Source: an uncultured Marinicella sp.
GTDB lineage: Bacteria; Pseudomonadota; Gammaproteobacteria; Xanthomonadales; Marinicellaceae
Length of the DNA stretch: 64,000 bases
Reading direction: 5' to 3'
NCBI GenBank assembly: GCA_947502595.1
Contig: CANNAM010000005.1
Coordinates: 124,001 to 188,000, forward strand
The notes beneath the pieces were generated by a model that worked only from the letters and a program-made list of their open reading frames with translations, had not been told where the DNA came from and did no database searches. Shown here piece by piece: positions 56,006 to 63,629 of this stretch. The first letter of the stretch is position 1. Each line of letters starts with the position of its first letter. A program made the position numbers and the translations under genes.

Positions 56006-56171
56006 TTTTAACCATTTTTGCTTAACAGCCCTGATGGCAACGCACACATTGTAGCCTCAATCATTTACGTCTCATAAATCTTTTCCTGCTGCTATATAAG
56101 CTGAACACAATCCAATTTCGTCCGCAAATTAGGCAAATATCAATTATTTGTTAATTTTTTTCACATAATTG

Positions 56172-56201
56172 TTTACATATGTATTTTGTTACTCCTATAA
56201 T
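56172..56201 (+). promoter_or_regulatory. Sigma-70 promoter of the EAL-DUF6502-EGTG unit
   Basis: TTTACA (56172-56177, 5 of 6) and a perfect TATAAT (56196-56201) are 18 bp apart. Transcription would begin near 56208, only 14 bp before the first ATG (56222), so the leader is very short and lacks a ribosome site. Confidence 0.75.
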
Positions 56202-56221
56202 AAACCTGTTCAATCTTGACC

Positions 56222-56926
56222 ATGTTTATGAATTTAGCCGCTTTCAAATCTACAATCCGACAGAAACTGAATTTCCAGTTTCAAGGCATTGTCGATGCTG
56301 ATGCAAAATCACAAAAATGGATTGAGATGCTATACAGACCGCAACACATGCTGGGTTATCAAAATGTAGATTTGTTCTTCAAATCCCTAACAACACAACA
56401 GAAAGTAGACTTAGACATCCAAATTTTCAATCAACTGCCTCAGGTACTGAAAACAAAGAAACCGAATAGATTGAGTGTTAATTTAATGCCTCTGAGCTTA
56501 CTAAGTAATGAGTTCAGAAATAATTTAACTGATTTACTTGATCATCAATTAATCAACCCGCAAAACATCTGTATAGAGATTATAGAAATACATTCAATGC
56601 CCTCATTGTGTAACAGCGCAATTGATCTGTTGAAACGTTTCAGGTCAGAAGGTGGATGGATCGCATTAGATGATTTTGGTTCCGGTTTTGCTCATTGGGA
56701 GTTACTACAAATTGGCTTAATAGATGTGTTGAAAGTAGCTAACCAAAACTTATCCAAAAACCATGAAACAACGTCATTTACGAGAGGTTTGGCAGAATTT
56801 GCTCAATCAATGGGCATCAGTACCGTACTTGAAGGGGTCGAAACAATCACAGACTTTGAAAAAGGCAAAAAACAAGGCTACCAAAATTTTCAAGGTTGGT
56901 ATTTTGATAAAGGGAGTGTGGCATGA
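56222..56926 (+). CDS. EAL-domain protein (c-di-GMP phosphodiesterase-like)
   Basis: The roughly 234-residue stand-alone EAL domain, without sensor or TM segment. Motifs from the N-terminus (residues counted from 56216): E-M-L in WIEMLYRP (37-39) in place of EAL; SVNLMP with Asn89; IEIIE (Glu121/124); LDDFGSGFAH (Asp152-Asp153); Lys173; LEGVET (Glu206); FQGWYFDKG (Gln226). The metal and catalytic ligands of active EAL enzymes are present, so it may hydrolyse c-di-GMP. Its TGA overlaps the next ATG (ATGA). A promoter lies immediately upstream. Confidence 0.85.
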   Translation: MFMNLAAFKSTIRQKLNFQFQGIVDADAKSQKWIEMLYRPQHMLGYQNVDLFFKSLTTQQKVDLDIQIFNQLPQVLKTKKPNRLSVNLMPLSLLSNEFRNNLTDLLDHQLINPQNICIEIIEIHSMPSLCNSAIDLLKRFRSEGGWIALDDFGSGFAHWELLQIGLIDVLKVANQNLSKNHETTSFTRGLAEFAQSMGISTVLEGVETITDFEKGKKQGYQNFQGWYFDKGSVA

Positions 56927-57759
56927 GTCAATTTAAACAAAATTCAACCAGTTTATCATTTGATATTTACTGGTTAGGTTTTATCAGAACCTGTATGCGA
57001 CCACTGGTCAGAATACTGGTCAAGCAGAAAGTAGAGTTCAATTCATTTCAAAACTTAGTGAGAGAACTGTTTGTTGAAGAAGCTGAAAAGCACATTGAAA
57101 ACACCACTGAAAACAGTCGCGGTAAAATTTCTTCAATTGCCTACCAAACTGGATTAGATCGCAGGGAAGTTTCAAAAATATTAAAACAACAATCATCAGA
57201 ATCAGATTGGGTTGAACACAATAGATCCAGAGAGTCAAACATTTTAGATCACTGGTATTCACACCCTCCTTTTTGCGAGAAGCCAGGTAAACCCGTGGCA
57301 TTAAAAAGAAGCGGGAAAGGTTTGTCATTTGAAACATTGACACAAAAATTCGGCAAAAACATCAGCCATGGCCCCATCTTAGAAGCATTCCTAGAATCTG
57401 AGTGTATTGAAATTAAAGATGGTTTGGTGCACTTAATAGACCGATCGTTCACACCAAAACTATCAACCAACCCAACTAAAATTGAAGTCGCTGCCAATTC
57501 GATCAAGCGGCTAACTGCAACCATTGAGCATAATTTTGAAAATGATTTGGATTTAAATTTTCAAAGGAATTTATTCTCAATCAAAATACCCAAACAACAC
57601 AAGCAACAATTCAAAGATGAAATCAGTGCGCTGATGCGACACCATTACCACCATACTTTTATACCTGAATTCGAATCAATAGAAAAAAAGTATGCAAGCA
57701 TTAATGTACCGAAAACTGAATCAAGAATTGGCTTAGGGTTCTTTTACTTTGAAGATTAA
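56923..57759 (+). CDS. DUF6502 family protein
   Basis: The 278-residue cytoplasmic protein fits DUF6502, a family of unknown function: GFIRTCMRPLVRILVKQKVEF and FQNLVRELFVEEAEKH at the N-terminus, then RGKISSIAYQTGLDRREVSKIL, which looks like a helix-turn-helix (about residues 66-88), and ILDHWYSHPPFC. The C-terminal half is less conserved and His-rich (RHHYHHTF). DNA binding is suggested by the HTH only. It is translationally coupled to the EAL gene and 25 bp before the EGTG gene, making one operon. Confidence 0.75.
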   Translation: MSQFKQNSTSLSFDIYWLGFIRTCMRPLVRILVKQKVEFNSFQNLVRELFVEEAEKHIENTTENSRGKISSIAYQTGLDRREVSKILKQQSSESDWVEHNRSRESNILDHWYSHPPFCEKPGKPVALKRSGKGLSFETLTQKFGKNISHGPILEAFLESECIEIKDGLVHLIDRSFTPKLSTNPTKIEVAANSIKRLTATIEHNFENDLDLNFQRNLFSIKIPKQHKQQFKDEISALMRHHYHHTFIPEFESIEKKYASINVPKTESRIGLGFFYFED

Positions 57760-57784
57760 TAAATCAAAACACTGGAGAAATAAA

Positions 57785-58519
57785 ATGAGATTGGCAGAAA
57801 CCGAAGGCACTGGAATACAAAATAAGGCAGAAACTGAAGGAACCGGCATCCGTAATTTTGCTGAAACTGAGGGCACTGGCATCCGAAGTTTAGCTGAAAC
57901 TGAAGGCACCGGCATCAGCCAGAAAATCAGTAAATACCTGACTCATTCAATGTTACTTTTGCTATTGACAGTGCAAGTTGCTGCGGCTGATGAAGTACGT
58001 TTGTATTCAACTGACAATCATTATGTAAAAGGTATTTACGTTAATTCAAACGGACAATCTCACTTTGTCGAAGGCTTGCTAGAAGGCCAGTCAATTTCAT
58101 TGTTGGCGCAAGAATCATTGCTTCAGGAACAAAACATATTGAATAACAACACAGATGATGCATCCGATGAAGGCACAGGAGGCGGAACGGTTAATGCATC
58201 TGATGAAGGTACCGGGGGTGTAACTGTTAATGCATCTGATGAAGGTACTGGAGGCGTGGCTGTAAACGCTTCTGACGAGGGTACTGGAGGTGTGGCTGTG
58301 AACGCATCTGACGAGGGCACTGGAGGCGCAAGTGTTGATGCCTCAGATGAAGGCACTGGTGGGGTTAATACAGAAAGCACATTAACATTAAATTTAAATT
58401 GTGCCTCAGAACAGTCAACCGGCAGCATTCAAGAGGGATTGCACAGTACAGCGATTAATCAGCTACAAATATATTTAAACGATCAATTATTGACTTGTAA
58501 CAACGATTCAAATCAATAA
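57785..58519 (+). CDS. EGTG-repeat membrane or secreted protein
   Basis: No known family is recognised. The 244-residue protein has GGAG 7 bases before its ATG. Residues 4-47 are four 11-residue repeats (AETEGTGIQNK type). One hydrophobic segment lies at about 50-68 (LTHSMLLLLLTVQVAAA), followed by a short mixed region (DEVRLYSTDNHYVKGIYVN). Residues 126-197 are six 12-residue repeats (ASDEGTGGVAVN type). The tail has two Cys (206 and 238). EGTG occurs ten times, four before and six after the hydrophobic segment. It could be anchored, or cleaved after AAA so that the first repeats stay as an odd signal peptide. Confidence 0.8.
   Translation: MRLAETEGTGIQNKAETEGTGIRNFAETEGTGIRSLAETEGTGISQKISKYLTHSMLLLLLTVQVAAADEVRLYSTDNHYVKGIYVNSNGQSHFVEGLLEGQSISLLAQESLLQEQNILNNNTDDASDEGTGGGTVNASDEGTGGVTVNASDEGTGGVAVNASDEGTGGVAVNASDEGTGGASVDASDEGTGGVNTESTLTLNLNCASEQSTGSIQEGLHSTAINQLQIYLNDQLLTCNNDSNQ
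57794..57925 (+). repeat. Four 33-bp tandem repeats (AETEGTGI)
   Basis: Each unit encodes A-E-T-E-G-T-G-I plus three variable residues (QNK, RNF, RSL, SQK). DNA copies differ at synonymous positions (GAAGGCACT, GAAGGAACC, GAGGGCACT), so selection seems to hold the peptide rather than recent duplication. Confidence 0.9.
58160..58375 (+). repeat. Six 36-bp tandem repeats (ASDEGTGG)
   Basis: Each unit encodes A-S-D-E-G-T-G-G plus four residues (GTVN, VTVN, VAVN, VAVN, ASVD, VNTE). Copies show many silent changes (GATGAAGGT, GACGAGGGT, GATGAAGGC). The antisense frame is also open but is a by-product. Confidence 0.9.
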
Positions 58520-58696
58520 ACCAAATGTCGATGCTGACTGATATTTCTATTACACACACACTTATATGAATATCAGTCACATGACTGTTGAACTTAAAGT
58601 TGTTTTTTAAGTTTGAGAAGAGGGAGTAATAATAACTAAACAGAGCTGCGATATTTTATAAAAAGCTCACTTAAGTACGTCATCGATGCATTGGGT

Positions 58697-58734
58697 GGCA
58701 TGTCTCACACACACGCACACACACTAGACATGCC
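58697..58734. other. Inverted repeat with a CA-rich loop
   Basis: GGCATGTCT (58697-58705) and AGACATGCC (58726-58734) are perfect 9-bp complements flanking a 20-base loop of CA dinucleotides with one G. It ends 2 bp before the mazG stop. No T-run follows either way. Another short CA run is at about 58550. It may be a terminator-like hairpin or a protein-binding site for the convergent genes. Confidence 0.75.
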
Positions 58735-58736
58735 AT

Positions 58737-59507
58737 TCAGTCGTCATGATTTTGTAGTTCAGCTTTGACCTGATTCCATAGTTCGTCCAGAACTTTCAGG
58801 TCAAAGCTTTCTTTTTTAGGGTCTTGTGATTTAGCCATTTTTTCAACCAACCGAAACCTTTGTTCAAATTTTTTATTGGCTTTTCGCAACGCAGATGACG
58901 GATCGATTTGTAGATGTCTGGCCAGGTTGGCACAGACAAACAAAACATCACCCAACTCTTCTTCAATATGTGCACGATCGCCATCATTGATGGCTTCCTT
59001 CAGTTCTTCGCTTTCTTCATCCAGTTTTTCAAACACACAAGATATATTTGGCCAATCAAAACCTGTTACAGCAGCATACTTGGTTAATTTAACCGCTTTA
59101 AGTAGTTCAGGTAAATTATTTGCAATGCCATCTAAAACACTGTCTTTGTCTTGGCTTTTGGCTTTTTCCCAAGCTGTGGTTTGTTGTTCAGCGGTCAGTT
59201 TAGCTGCAGCAGGATCAAATACATGTGGGTGCCTGTCAATCATTTTCTGACACACTGCATCAACCACATCATTGAAACTGAAATGACCGAACTCCTGAGC
59301 AATCTGCGCATGAAACACAACTTGAAACAACAAATCGCCTAATTCAGACTTCAGCCCTTGCATGTCATCTTGCTCAATGGCATCAGCCACCTCGTAAGCT
59401 TCTTCGATGGTGAATGGAGCAATGCTAGAAAATGATTGCTCAATATCCCATGGGCAACCCGTTTTAGGGTCGCGCAACTGCTGCATAATGGTTAAAAGTT
59501 TATTCAT
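58737..59507 (-). CDS. mazG: Nucleoside triphosphate pyrophosphohydrolase MazG
   Basis: The 256-residue all-alpha NTP pyrophosphohydrolase has two MazG domains: LRDPKTGCPWDIEQSFSS, TIEEAYEVADAIEQ and LGDLLFQVVFHAQIA in the first (Glu-rich metal site), and EELGDVLFVCANLARHLQID in the second. It hydrolyses non-canonical NTPs and influences stress survival. It lies 6 bp after the sensor kinase gene, and follows it on the minus strand, so may be co-transcribed. Confidence 0.94.
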   Translation of the reverse strand: MNKLLTIMQQLRDPKTGCPWDIEQSFSSIAPFTIEEAYEVADAIEQDDMQGLKSELGDLLFQVVFHAQIAQEFGHFSFNDVVDAVCQKMIDRHPHVFDPAAAKLTAEQQTTAWEKAKSQDKDSVLDGIANNLPELLKAVKLTKYAAVTGFDWPNISCVFEKLDEESEELKEAINDGDRAHIEEELGDVLFVCANLARHLQIDPSSALRKANKKFEQRFRLVEKMAKSQDPKKESFDLKVLDELWNQVKAELQNHDD

Positions 59508-59513
59508 AATATT

Positions 59514-60872
59514 TCAGGGCGGTAAAATAACTTTAAAACAGGCGCCATGTAAAACTTGATGGGTCTTGATTTCTAAACTGCCCTGATAGGACTCAATAAT
59601 ATCAGTAACAATTGATAAACCAATACCATGGCCTTTCACTTGTTCATCACCGCGAACCCCTCGTTGTAATAAATTGGCGCGTTTGTTGGCAGGTATGCCA
59701 GGTCCGTCATCACCAATTTCAATCACCAAACCAGTTCTCTTACGGCCTTCCATATATAAAGTTTTAACCAACACATCGATATTTTGATCGCACCACTTAA
59801 AGGCGTTTTCTAGTAAGTTGCCCAGCACTTCCATCAAGTCACCTTTCTCGCCATAGAATTCAGCACCTGGGGCAATTTGAGTGTAGACCTTGATGTTTCG
59901 ATTAGGGTGAATTTTTTTCAAAGTTTTTATGATCTTATCCAACACGTCAATAACAGGTACACCAGTGACAAAGGTCCGATGACCTGCTACGGCAGCACGT
60001 TTAAGTTGGTAGGCAACAATTTCATCCATATTCATGATTTGCTGTTTAATCAACTCCTTATCCACGCCACTGTTATCCAATTCAGAATGAATCACTGCCA
60101 AAGGCGTTTTCAATGAATGGGCCAAGTCACCCAAAGTCCTTCTTTGTCTTGATAAATTGCGCCGTTCGTTTTCAATCAAGCGATTTAAGCTGGTGGTCAG
60201 ACCACGTAACTCACTGGGGTAATCTTCAGAAAAAATCAGTTCATCACCTTTCTCCAAGCGCAGTAAATCAGCCATAAGGCGTTTCAAAGGCTTGGTTGCC
60301 CAGTACATAATAATCCATTGCACACAGACCAAAAGAGAGCTGATAGAAACCAACCAAGTCAGTAAGTTTTCTTCAAACTCAGAAAGTTCCTTGTAGAAGC
60401 TGCCCGCATTTTCTGTGACTGCCAAAGTTAACTCAATTGATCCACTGTCATCAACCAAGGTAAAGCCTTGCCGCATACGAAATAGCAATTCACCTTGGTA
60501 CTCAATGGGTGCATCAAAAAACTTAGCATTCACCTCAACCGGAATAACAGCAGGCAACTCTTGACCTAAAACAGAAGGTGACTCCCAAGTTTGGTCACCT
60601 ACTGTCATCTGTGCATACATGCCTGATCCGGGTTGCTCCAGCCTTGGTGTCGGTAAGTATTCGGGAAAAATCAAGGTGTCACCATCAACTTCGGTGTTTG
60701 AAATGATCGCCAGCACGTAACTTTCCAGTCGCTCTTTGACCAAATGTAAGGTCTTTTCTTTGAACGCTTGGTGCATCACCACACCAATCACAGTTAAAGC
60801 CAACAACAAGGCCACACTGGAAGTAACCAATACCCGCTTTGTCAGTGACACACTTTGAGTCACAGAAGCCAT
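59514..60872 (-). CDS. Sensor histidine kinase (PhoQ-like)
   Basis: The roughly 452-residue inner-membrane kinase has TM segments at about 15-35 (LVTSSVALLLALTVIGVVM) and 170-195 (LLTWLVSISSLLVCVQWIIMYW), with a periplasmic sensor between. The phospho-acceptor His is in LGDLAHSLKTPLAVI. The catalytic domain has NLLENAFKWCDQNI (N box), GDDGPGIPANKR (G1), and VKGHGIGLSIV (G2). Its ATG at 60872 follows the regulator stop directly. The pair with the OmpR-type regulator resembles PhoPQ; signal is unknown. Confidence 0.92.
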   Translation of the reverse strand: MASVTQSVSLTKRVLVTSSVALLLALTVIGVVMHQAFKEKTLHLVKERLESYVLAIISNTEVDGDTLIFPEYLPTPRLEQPGSGMYAQMTVGDQTWESPSVLGQELPAVIPVEVNAKFFDAPIEYQGELLFRMRQGFTLVDDSGSIELTLAVTENAGSFYKELSEFEENLLTWLVSISSLLVCVQWIIMYWATKPLKRLMADLLRLEKGDELIFSEDYPSELRGLTTSLNRLIENERRNLSRQRRTLGDLAHSLKTPLAVIHSELDNSGVDKELIKQQIMNMDEIVAYQLKRAAVAGHRTFVTGVPVIDVLDKIIKTLKKIHPNRNIKVYTQIAPGAEFYGEKGDLMEVLGNLLENAFKWCDQNIDVLVKTLYMEGRKRTGLVIEIGDDGPGIPANKRANLLQRGVRGDEQVKGHGIGLSIVTDIIESYQGSLEIKTHQVLHGACFKVILPP

Positions 60873-60875
60873 CAA

Positions 60876-61553
60876 TCAATCAATGGTGCGCATGCGATAC
60901 CCTCTGCCACGAAGGGTTTCAATGTATTTAGTATCCGGATCAATCGCCGCCAGTTTTTTTCTTAATCGCCCCACAAAAACTTCTATTACATTGCTGTCAC
61001 GGTCGTAATCTTGGTGGTAAATATGTTCGGTTAAAGTGGTCTTTGAAATCACTTCATTTTGATGATGTAAAAGATACTCTAATACTTTGTATTCATAGGA
61101 AGTCAAGTCCAGAATTTCTCCAAGTACTTTAACCTCTTGGGTGCTCATATTCATGGTCAAGCCGCCACAGGCAATTTCTGGTGTTGCGTTGCCGCTGGAT
61201 CGTCGAACCAAAGCATTGACTCGCGCCAAAAGCTCAGGAAAATGAAATGGTTTAACCAAGTAATCATCTGCACCAGCGTCTAAGCCCATGACTTTATCCT
61301 GCCATGACCCACGGGCAGTTAGCACAATAATAGGAAACTCAATGCCTTCTTGGCGCAAAGTTTGAATCACTTCCATGCCAGAAATTCGGGGCAGCCCCAA
61401 GTCAATCACCGCTACATCAGCGGGATACTCTTTACCTTTGTAAAGTCCATCTTCACCGTTATCGGCTGCATCCACCACATAACCGGTTTCTTCGAACCGC
61501 TTAATCAGGGTGTTTCTCAGGTTGTCATCATCTTCAATCAGTAATACACGCAT
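60876..61553 (-). CDS. OmpR-family response regulator (PhoP-like)
   Basis: The 225-residue transcription factor has a receiver (LLIEDDDNLRNTLIKR, phospho-Asp in AVIDLGLPRISG, VLTARGSW, DYLVKPFHFPELLARV) and a winged-helix DNA-binding domain (LTSYEYKVLEYLLHHQNEVIS, VIEVFVGRLRKKLAAID, TLRGRGYRM). It precedes its kinase without a gap and follows the PepSY-like gene by 5 bp. This three-gene order is common for PhoPQ-like systems that regulate envelope functions. Confidence 0.94.
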   Translation of the reverse strand: MRVLLIEDDDNLRNTLIKRFEETGYVVDAADNGEDGLYKGKEYPADVAVIDLGLPRISGMEVIQTLRQEGIEFPIIVLTARGSWQDKVMGLDAGADDYLVKPFHFPELLARVNALVRRSSGNATPEIACGGLTMNMSTQEVKVLGEILDLTSYEYKVLEYLLHHQNEVISKTTLTEHIYHQDYDRDSNVIEVFVGRLRKKLAAIDPDTKYIETLRGRGYRMRTID

Positions 61554-61558
61554 GCGAT

Positions 61559-62002
61559 TTAATTGTCTTTATTTTTAGTGTTATTGCCGTTACCACGAGA
61601 TCTTTTACTATGAGGTCGCTGTGACATGTTGTGCCTGTTGTTATTCTCTCGATTGGAGCGGGCGTTAGATTCTTTCAACTTCATTTGATTGCGGTTGGTT
61701 TTTAAACGATTTGGCAAGTTTGGTTCTTGGTATTGGTTGTGTGAAGTTTTTGGGCCTTGATGTTTGTAACCATTATTGCCGGAATCCAGATTAGTACGAC
61801 CGGCTTGTTTGTTAATAACTTTCACCGTACCACTGGCTGTCAAAACCTTGATTTCATGACGACCGTTAACAGTTTTAGCTGACAACACCCTGCCCTCAGA
61901 CTTGGCCTGATTCACGGCTTCATTAAGGCTCACACCAGAGTTTCTGGCTTCAACTTGGTGGCCACATAAGCACAGCAGTAAAATCAATGTAATTGCTTTC
62001 AT
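61559..62002 (-). CDS. Small secreted PepSY-like protein
   Basis: The 147-residue protein has a signal peptide (MKAITLILLLCLCGHQVEA). A short PepSY-like region follows (SLNEAVNQAKSEGRVLSAKTV, EIKVLTASGTVKVINKQAG), then a basic Asn/Gln/Arg/Lys-rich tail of about 80 residues without obvious fold. Genes like this often precede two-component systems and may be their targets or periplasmic modulators. That link is inferred from position. Confidence 0.8.
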   Translation of the reverse strand: MKAITLILLLCLCGHQVEARNSGVSLNEAVNQAKSEGRVLSAKTVNGRHEIKVLTASGTVKVINKQAGRTNLDSGNNGYKHQGPKTSHNQYQEPNLPNRLKTNRNQMKLKESNARSNRENNNRHNMSQRPHSKRSRGNGNNTKNKDN

Positions 62003-62011
62003 GCCACCATT

Positions 62012-62695
62012 CTAGCTCAATTGACTGAATTGCTGCTGAATCATTTGGCGCATTTTCGTGATAGTTTTGGCATAATCCGTGGTGTTAAAGATAGCTGAAC
62101 CTGCCACAAAGGTATCAGCCCCTGCTTGAGCAATCTCGCCAATGTTATCTACTTTAACCCCACCATCAACCTCTAACCTGATGTCATATCCAGATTGGTC
62201 GATCAGCTTTCGTACCTGTTGAAGCTTGTTTAAGGTACCGGGAATAAATGATTGTCCACCGAAACCTGGGTTAACACTCATCAATAGTATCACATCCAAT
62301 TTATCCATCACATGTTCCAAAACATGAATGGGCGTGGCGGGGTTTAAAACCAGACCGGCTTGACAGCCTTGTTCTTTGATCAAAGCCAAAGACCGATCAA
62401 TGTGTTCTGATGCTTCTGGATGAAAAGTGATGACACTGGCTCCAGCTTGGGCAAAATCACCAATAATTCGATCCACTGGTTTAACCATCAGGTGTACATC
62501 TATTGGGGCTTTGATGCCATATTTTCTTAACGCTTCAAGCACCAATGGCCCAATGGTTAAGTTAGGCACATAGTGATTGTCCATCACATCAAAATGAACC
62601 CAATCGGCACCCGCTTCCAGGACGGTTTGAACGTCTTCACCTAAGCGGGCAAAATCAGCTGATAAAATGGATGGAGCAATGATAAATTCAGTCAT
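62012..62695 (-). CDS. rpe: Ribulose-phosphate 3-epimerase
   Basis: The TIM-barrel enzyme interconverts ribulose-5-phosphate and xylulose-5-phosphate. The sequence [50 protein letters not shown] and [12 protein letters not shown] are diagnostic. Metal-binding His and Asp lie in these stretches. Start could be ATG 62695 (chosen) or GTG 62707. It ends 10 bp before the PepSY-like gene. Confidence 0.96.
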   Translation of the reverse strand: MTEFIIAPSILSADFARLGEDVQTVLEAGADWVHFDVMDNHYVPNLTIGPLVLEALRKYGIKAPIDVHLMVKPVDRIIGDFAQAGASVITFHPEASEHIDRSLALIKEQGCQAGLVLNPATPIHVLEHVMDKLDVILLMSVNPGFGGQSFIPGTLNKLQQVRKLIDQSGYDIRLEVDGGVKVDNIGEIAQAGADTFVAGSAIFNTTDYAKTITKMRQMIQQQFSQLS

Positions 62696-62764
62696 GGTGG
62701 CAGACACAGTTTTTGGTAATTAATTGATTGAGAAGTTTGTCACTGAAGACTGTGAAAGTCAACA

Positions 62765-63565
62765 TCACCAGCCTTTTAAGTCTTTGACTTTTTCCCATGC
62801 CAACTGTACTTGCTTGGCCTTTTCTTCAGCTACTTTCATCATTTCAGGTGGCAGGCCTTTTGACACCAATTTATCAGGGTGGTGTTGGCTCATCAGTCGT
62901 TTATAGGCTTTGCGTATGGTGGCTTTGTTGTCACTTTGTTCAACCCCCAATACCTGGTAAGGGTTAAATGGTGCATCGCGGTTAACTGTCTGGCGTCTGC
63001 GTTGGTGGTGGTTGCCACCATGTTGTTGCTGATAACCATCAGCTGATGCAAAACCACGCATTTTCATCATCGCATACAACAGCTGTACAGGGTACCCAAT
63101 CAACTGACAAGCCCTTTCAATCAATGCCTGCTCCTCTGCAGATATTGAACCATCGGCTTCAGCCACATCAACCAACATTTCTAAGAAAAATTGTTTCAAG
63201 GACAATGACCTGCGAGCAAATTGACCAAATAACTGCAAGGCTGCATCAACATCATGCAAACCATCTTTGCCTTGATTGAACAGTTTGATGGCACGCTGGC
63301 GCATGTCATGATTCAAATTCATATGACGAATGATGCCTTCGGTGCGCTCTATCTCTGATGGTGAAACCTGGCCATCTATCTTGGCCAATTTACCCATGGT
63401 TAAAAATAGGGCATTAAAAAAACTTTCTTGGATTTCTTGTTTGTGACTGACTGAAGATTTACCCGTTAATTGCTGCTGCAACCAATGACCCAGCCAAGCT
63501 CCAAAAACCATGCCAGGCAAGTTGCCAAATTTAAACCCTAAAATACCGCCAATGATAATACCCAT
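62765..63565 (-). CDS. djlA: DjlA-type membrane DnaJ co-chaperone
   Basis: The 266-residue protein has an N-terminal hydrophobic Gly-rich TM (MGIIIGGILGFKFGNLPGMVF), a TerB-like middle domain (AKIDGQVSPSEIERTEGIIR, DVAEADGSISAEEQALIERA), and a C-terminal J domain with the HPD motif (YKRLMSQHHPDKLVSKG). It anchors DnaK at the membrane. Divergent from purC, with 61 bp between. Confidence 0.94.
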   Translation of the reverse strand: MGIIIGGILGFKFGNLPGMVFGAWLGHWLQQQLTGKSSVSHKQEIQESFFNALFLTMGKLAKIDGQVSPSEIERTEGIIRHMNLNHDMRQRAIKLFNQGKDGLHDVDAALQLFGQFARRSLSLKQFFLEMLVDVAEADGSISAEEQALIERACQLIGYPVQLLYAMMKMRGFASADGYQQQHGGNHHQRRRQTVNRDAPFNPYQVLGVEQSDNKATIRKAYKRLMSQHHPDKLVSKGLPPEMMKVAEEKAKQVQLAWEKVKDLKGW

Positions 63566-63570
63566 AATGT

Positions 63571-63599
63571 TTGCTTCGATCCATATCCATAGCTAAAAT
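63571..63599 (+). promoter_or_regulatory. Putative sigma-70 promoter of purC
   Basis: TTGCTT (63571-63576) and TAAAAT (63594-63599) are 17 bp apart. Transcription would start near 63606, inside the inverted repeat that overlaps the start codon. Confidence 0.6.
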
Positions 63600-63600
63600 A

Positions 63601-63629
63601 CATGCTTTGTACATTTTGCCCAAAGCATG
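63601..63629. promoter_or_regulatory. Inverted repeat over the purC start
   Basis: CATGCTTTG (63601-63609) and CAAAGCATG (63621-63629) are perfect 9-bp complements with an 11-base loop. The right arm includes the purC ATG and the left arm overlaps the expected transcription start. It could be a repressor site or, as RNA, a hairpin hiding the start codon. No Shine-Dalgarno is visible. Confidence 0.65.

Noticed and set aside
57794-58375. Regular repeats that might be taken for a CRISPR array.
   Set aside because: The units are contiguous, in frame, without unique spacers, and code for a repeated peptide; no cas genes are present.
58123-58428. Antisense ORF with PPVPSSEA repeats.
   Set aside because: It is the complement of the ASDEGTGG repeats, with no ribosome site or promoter.
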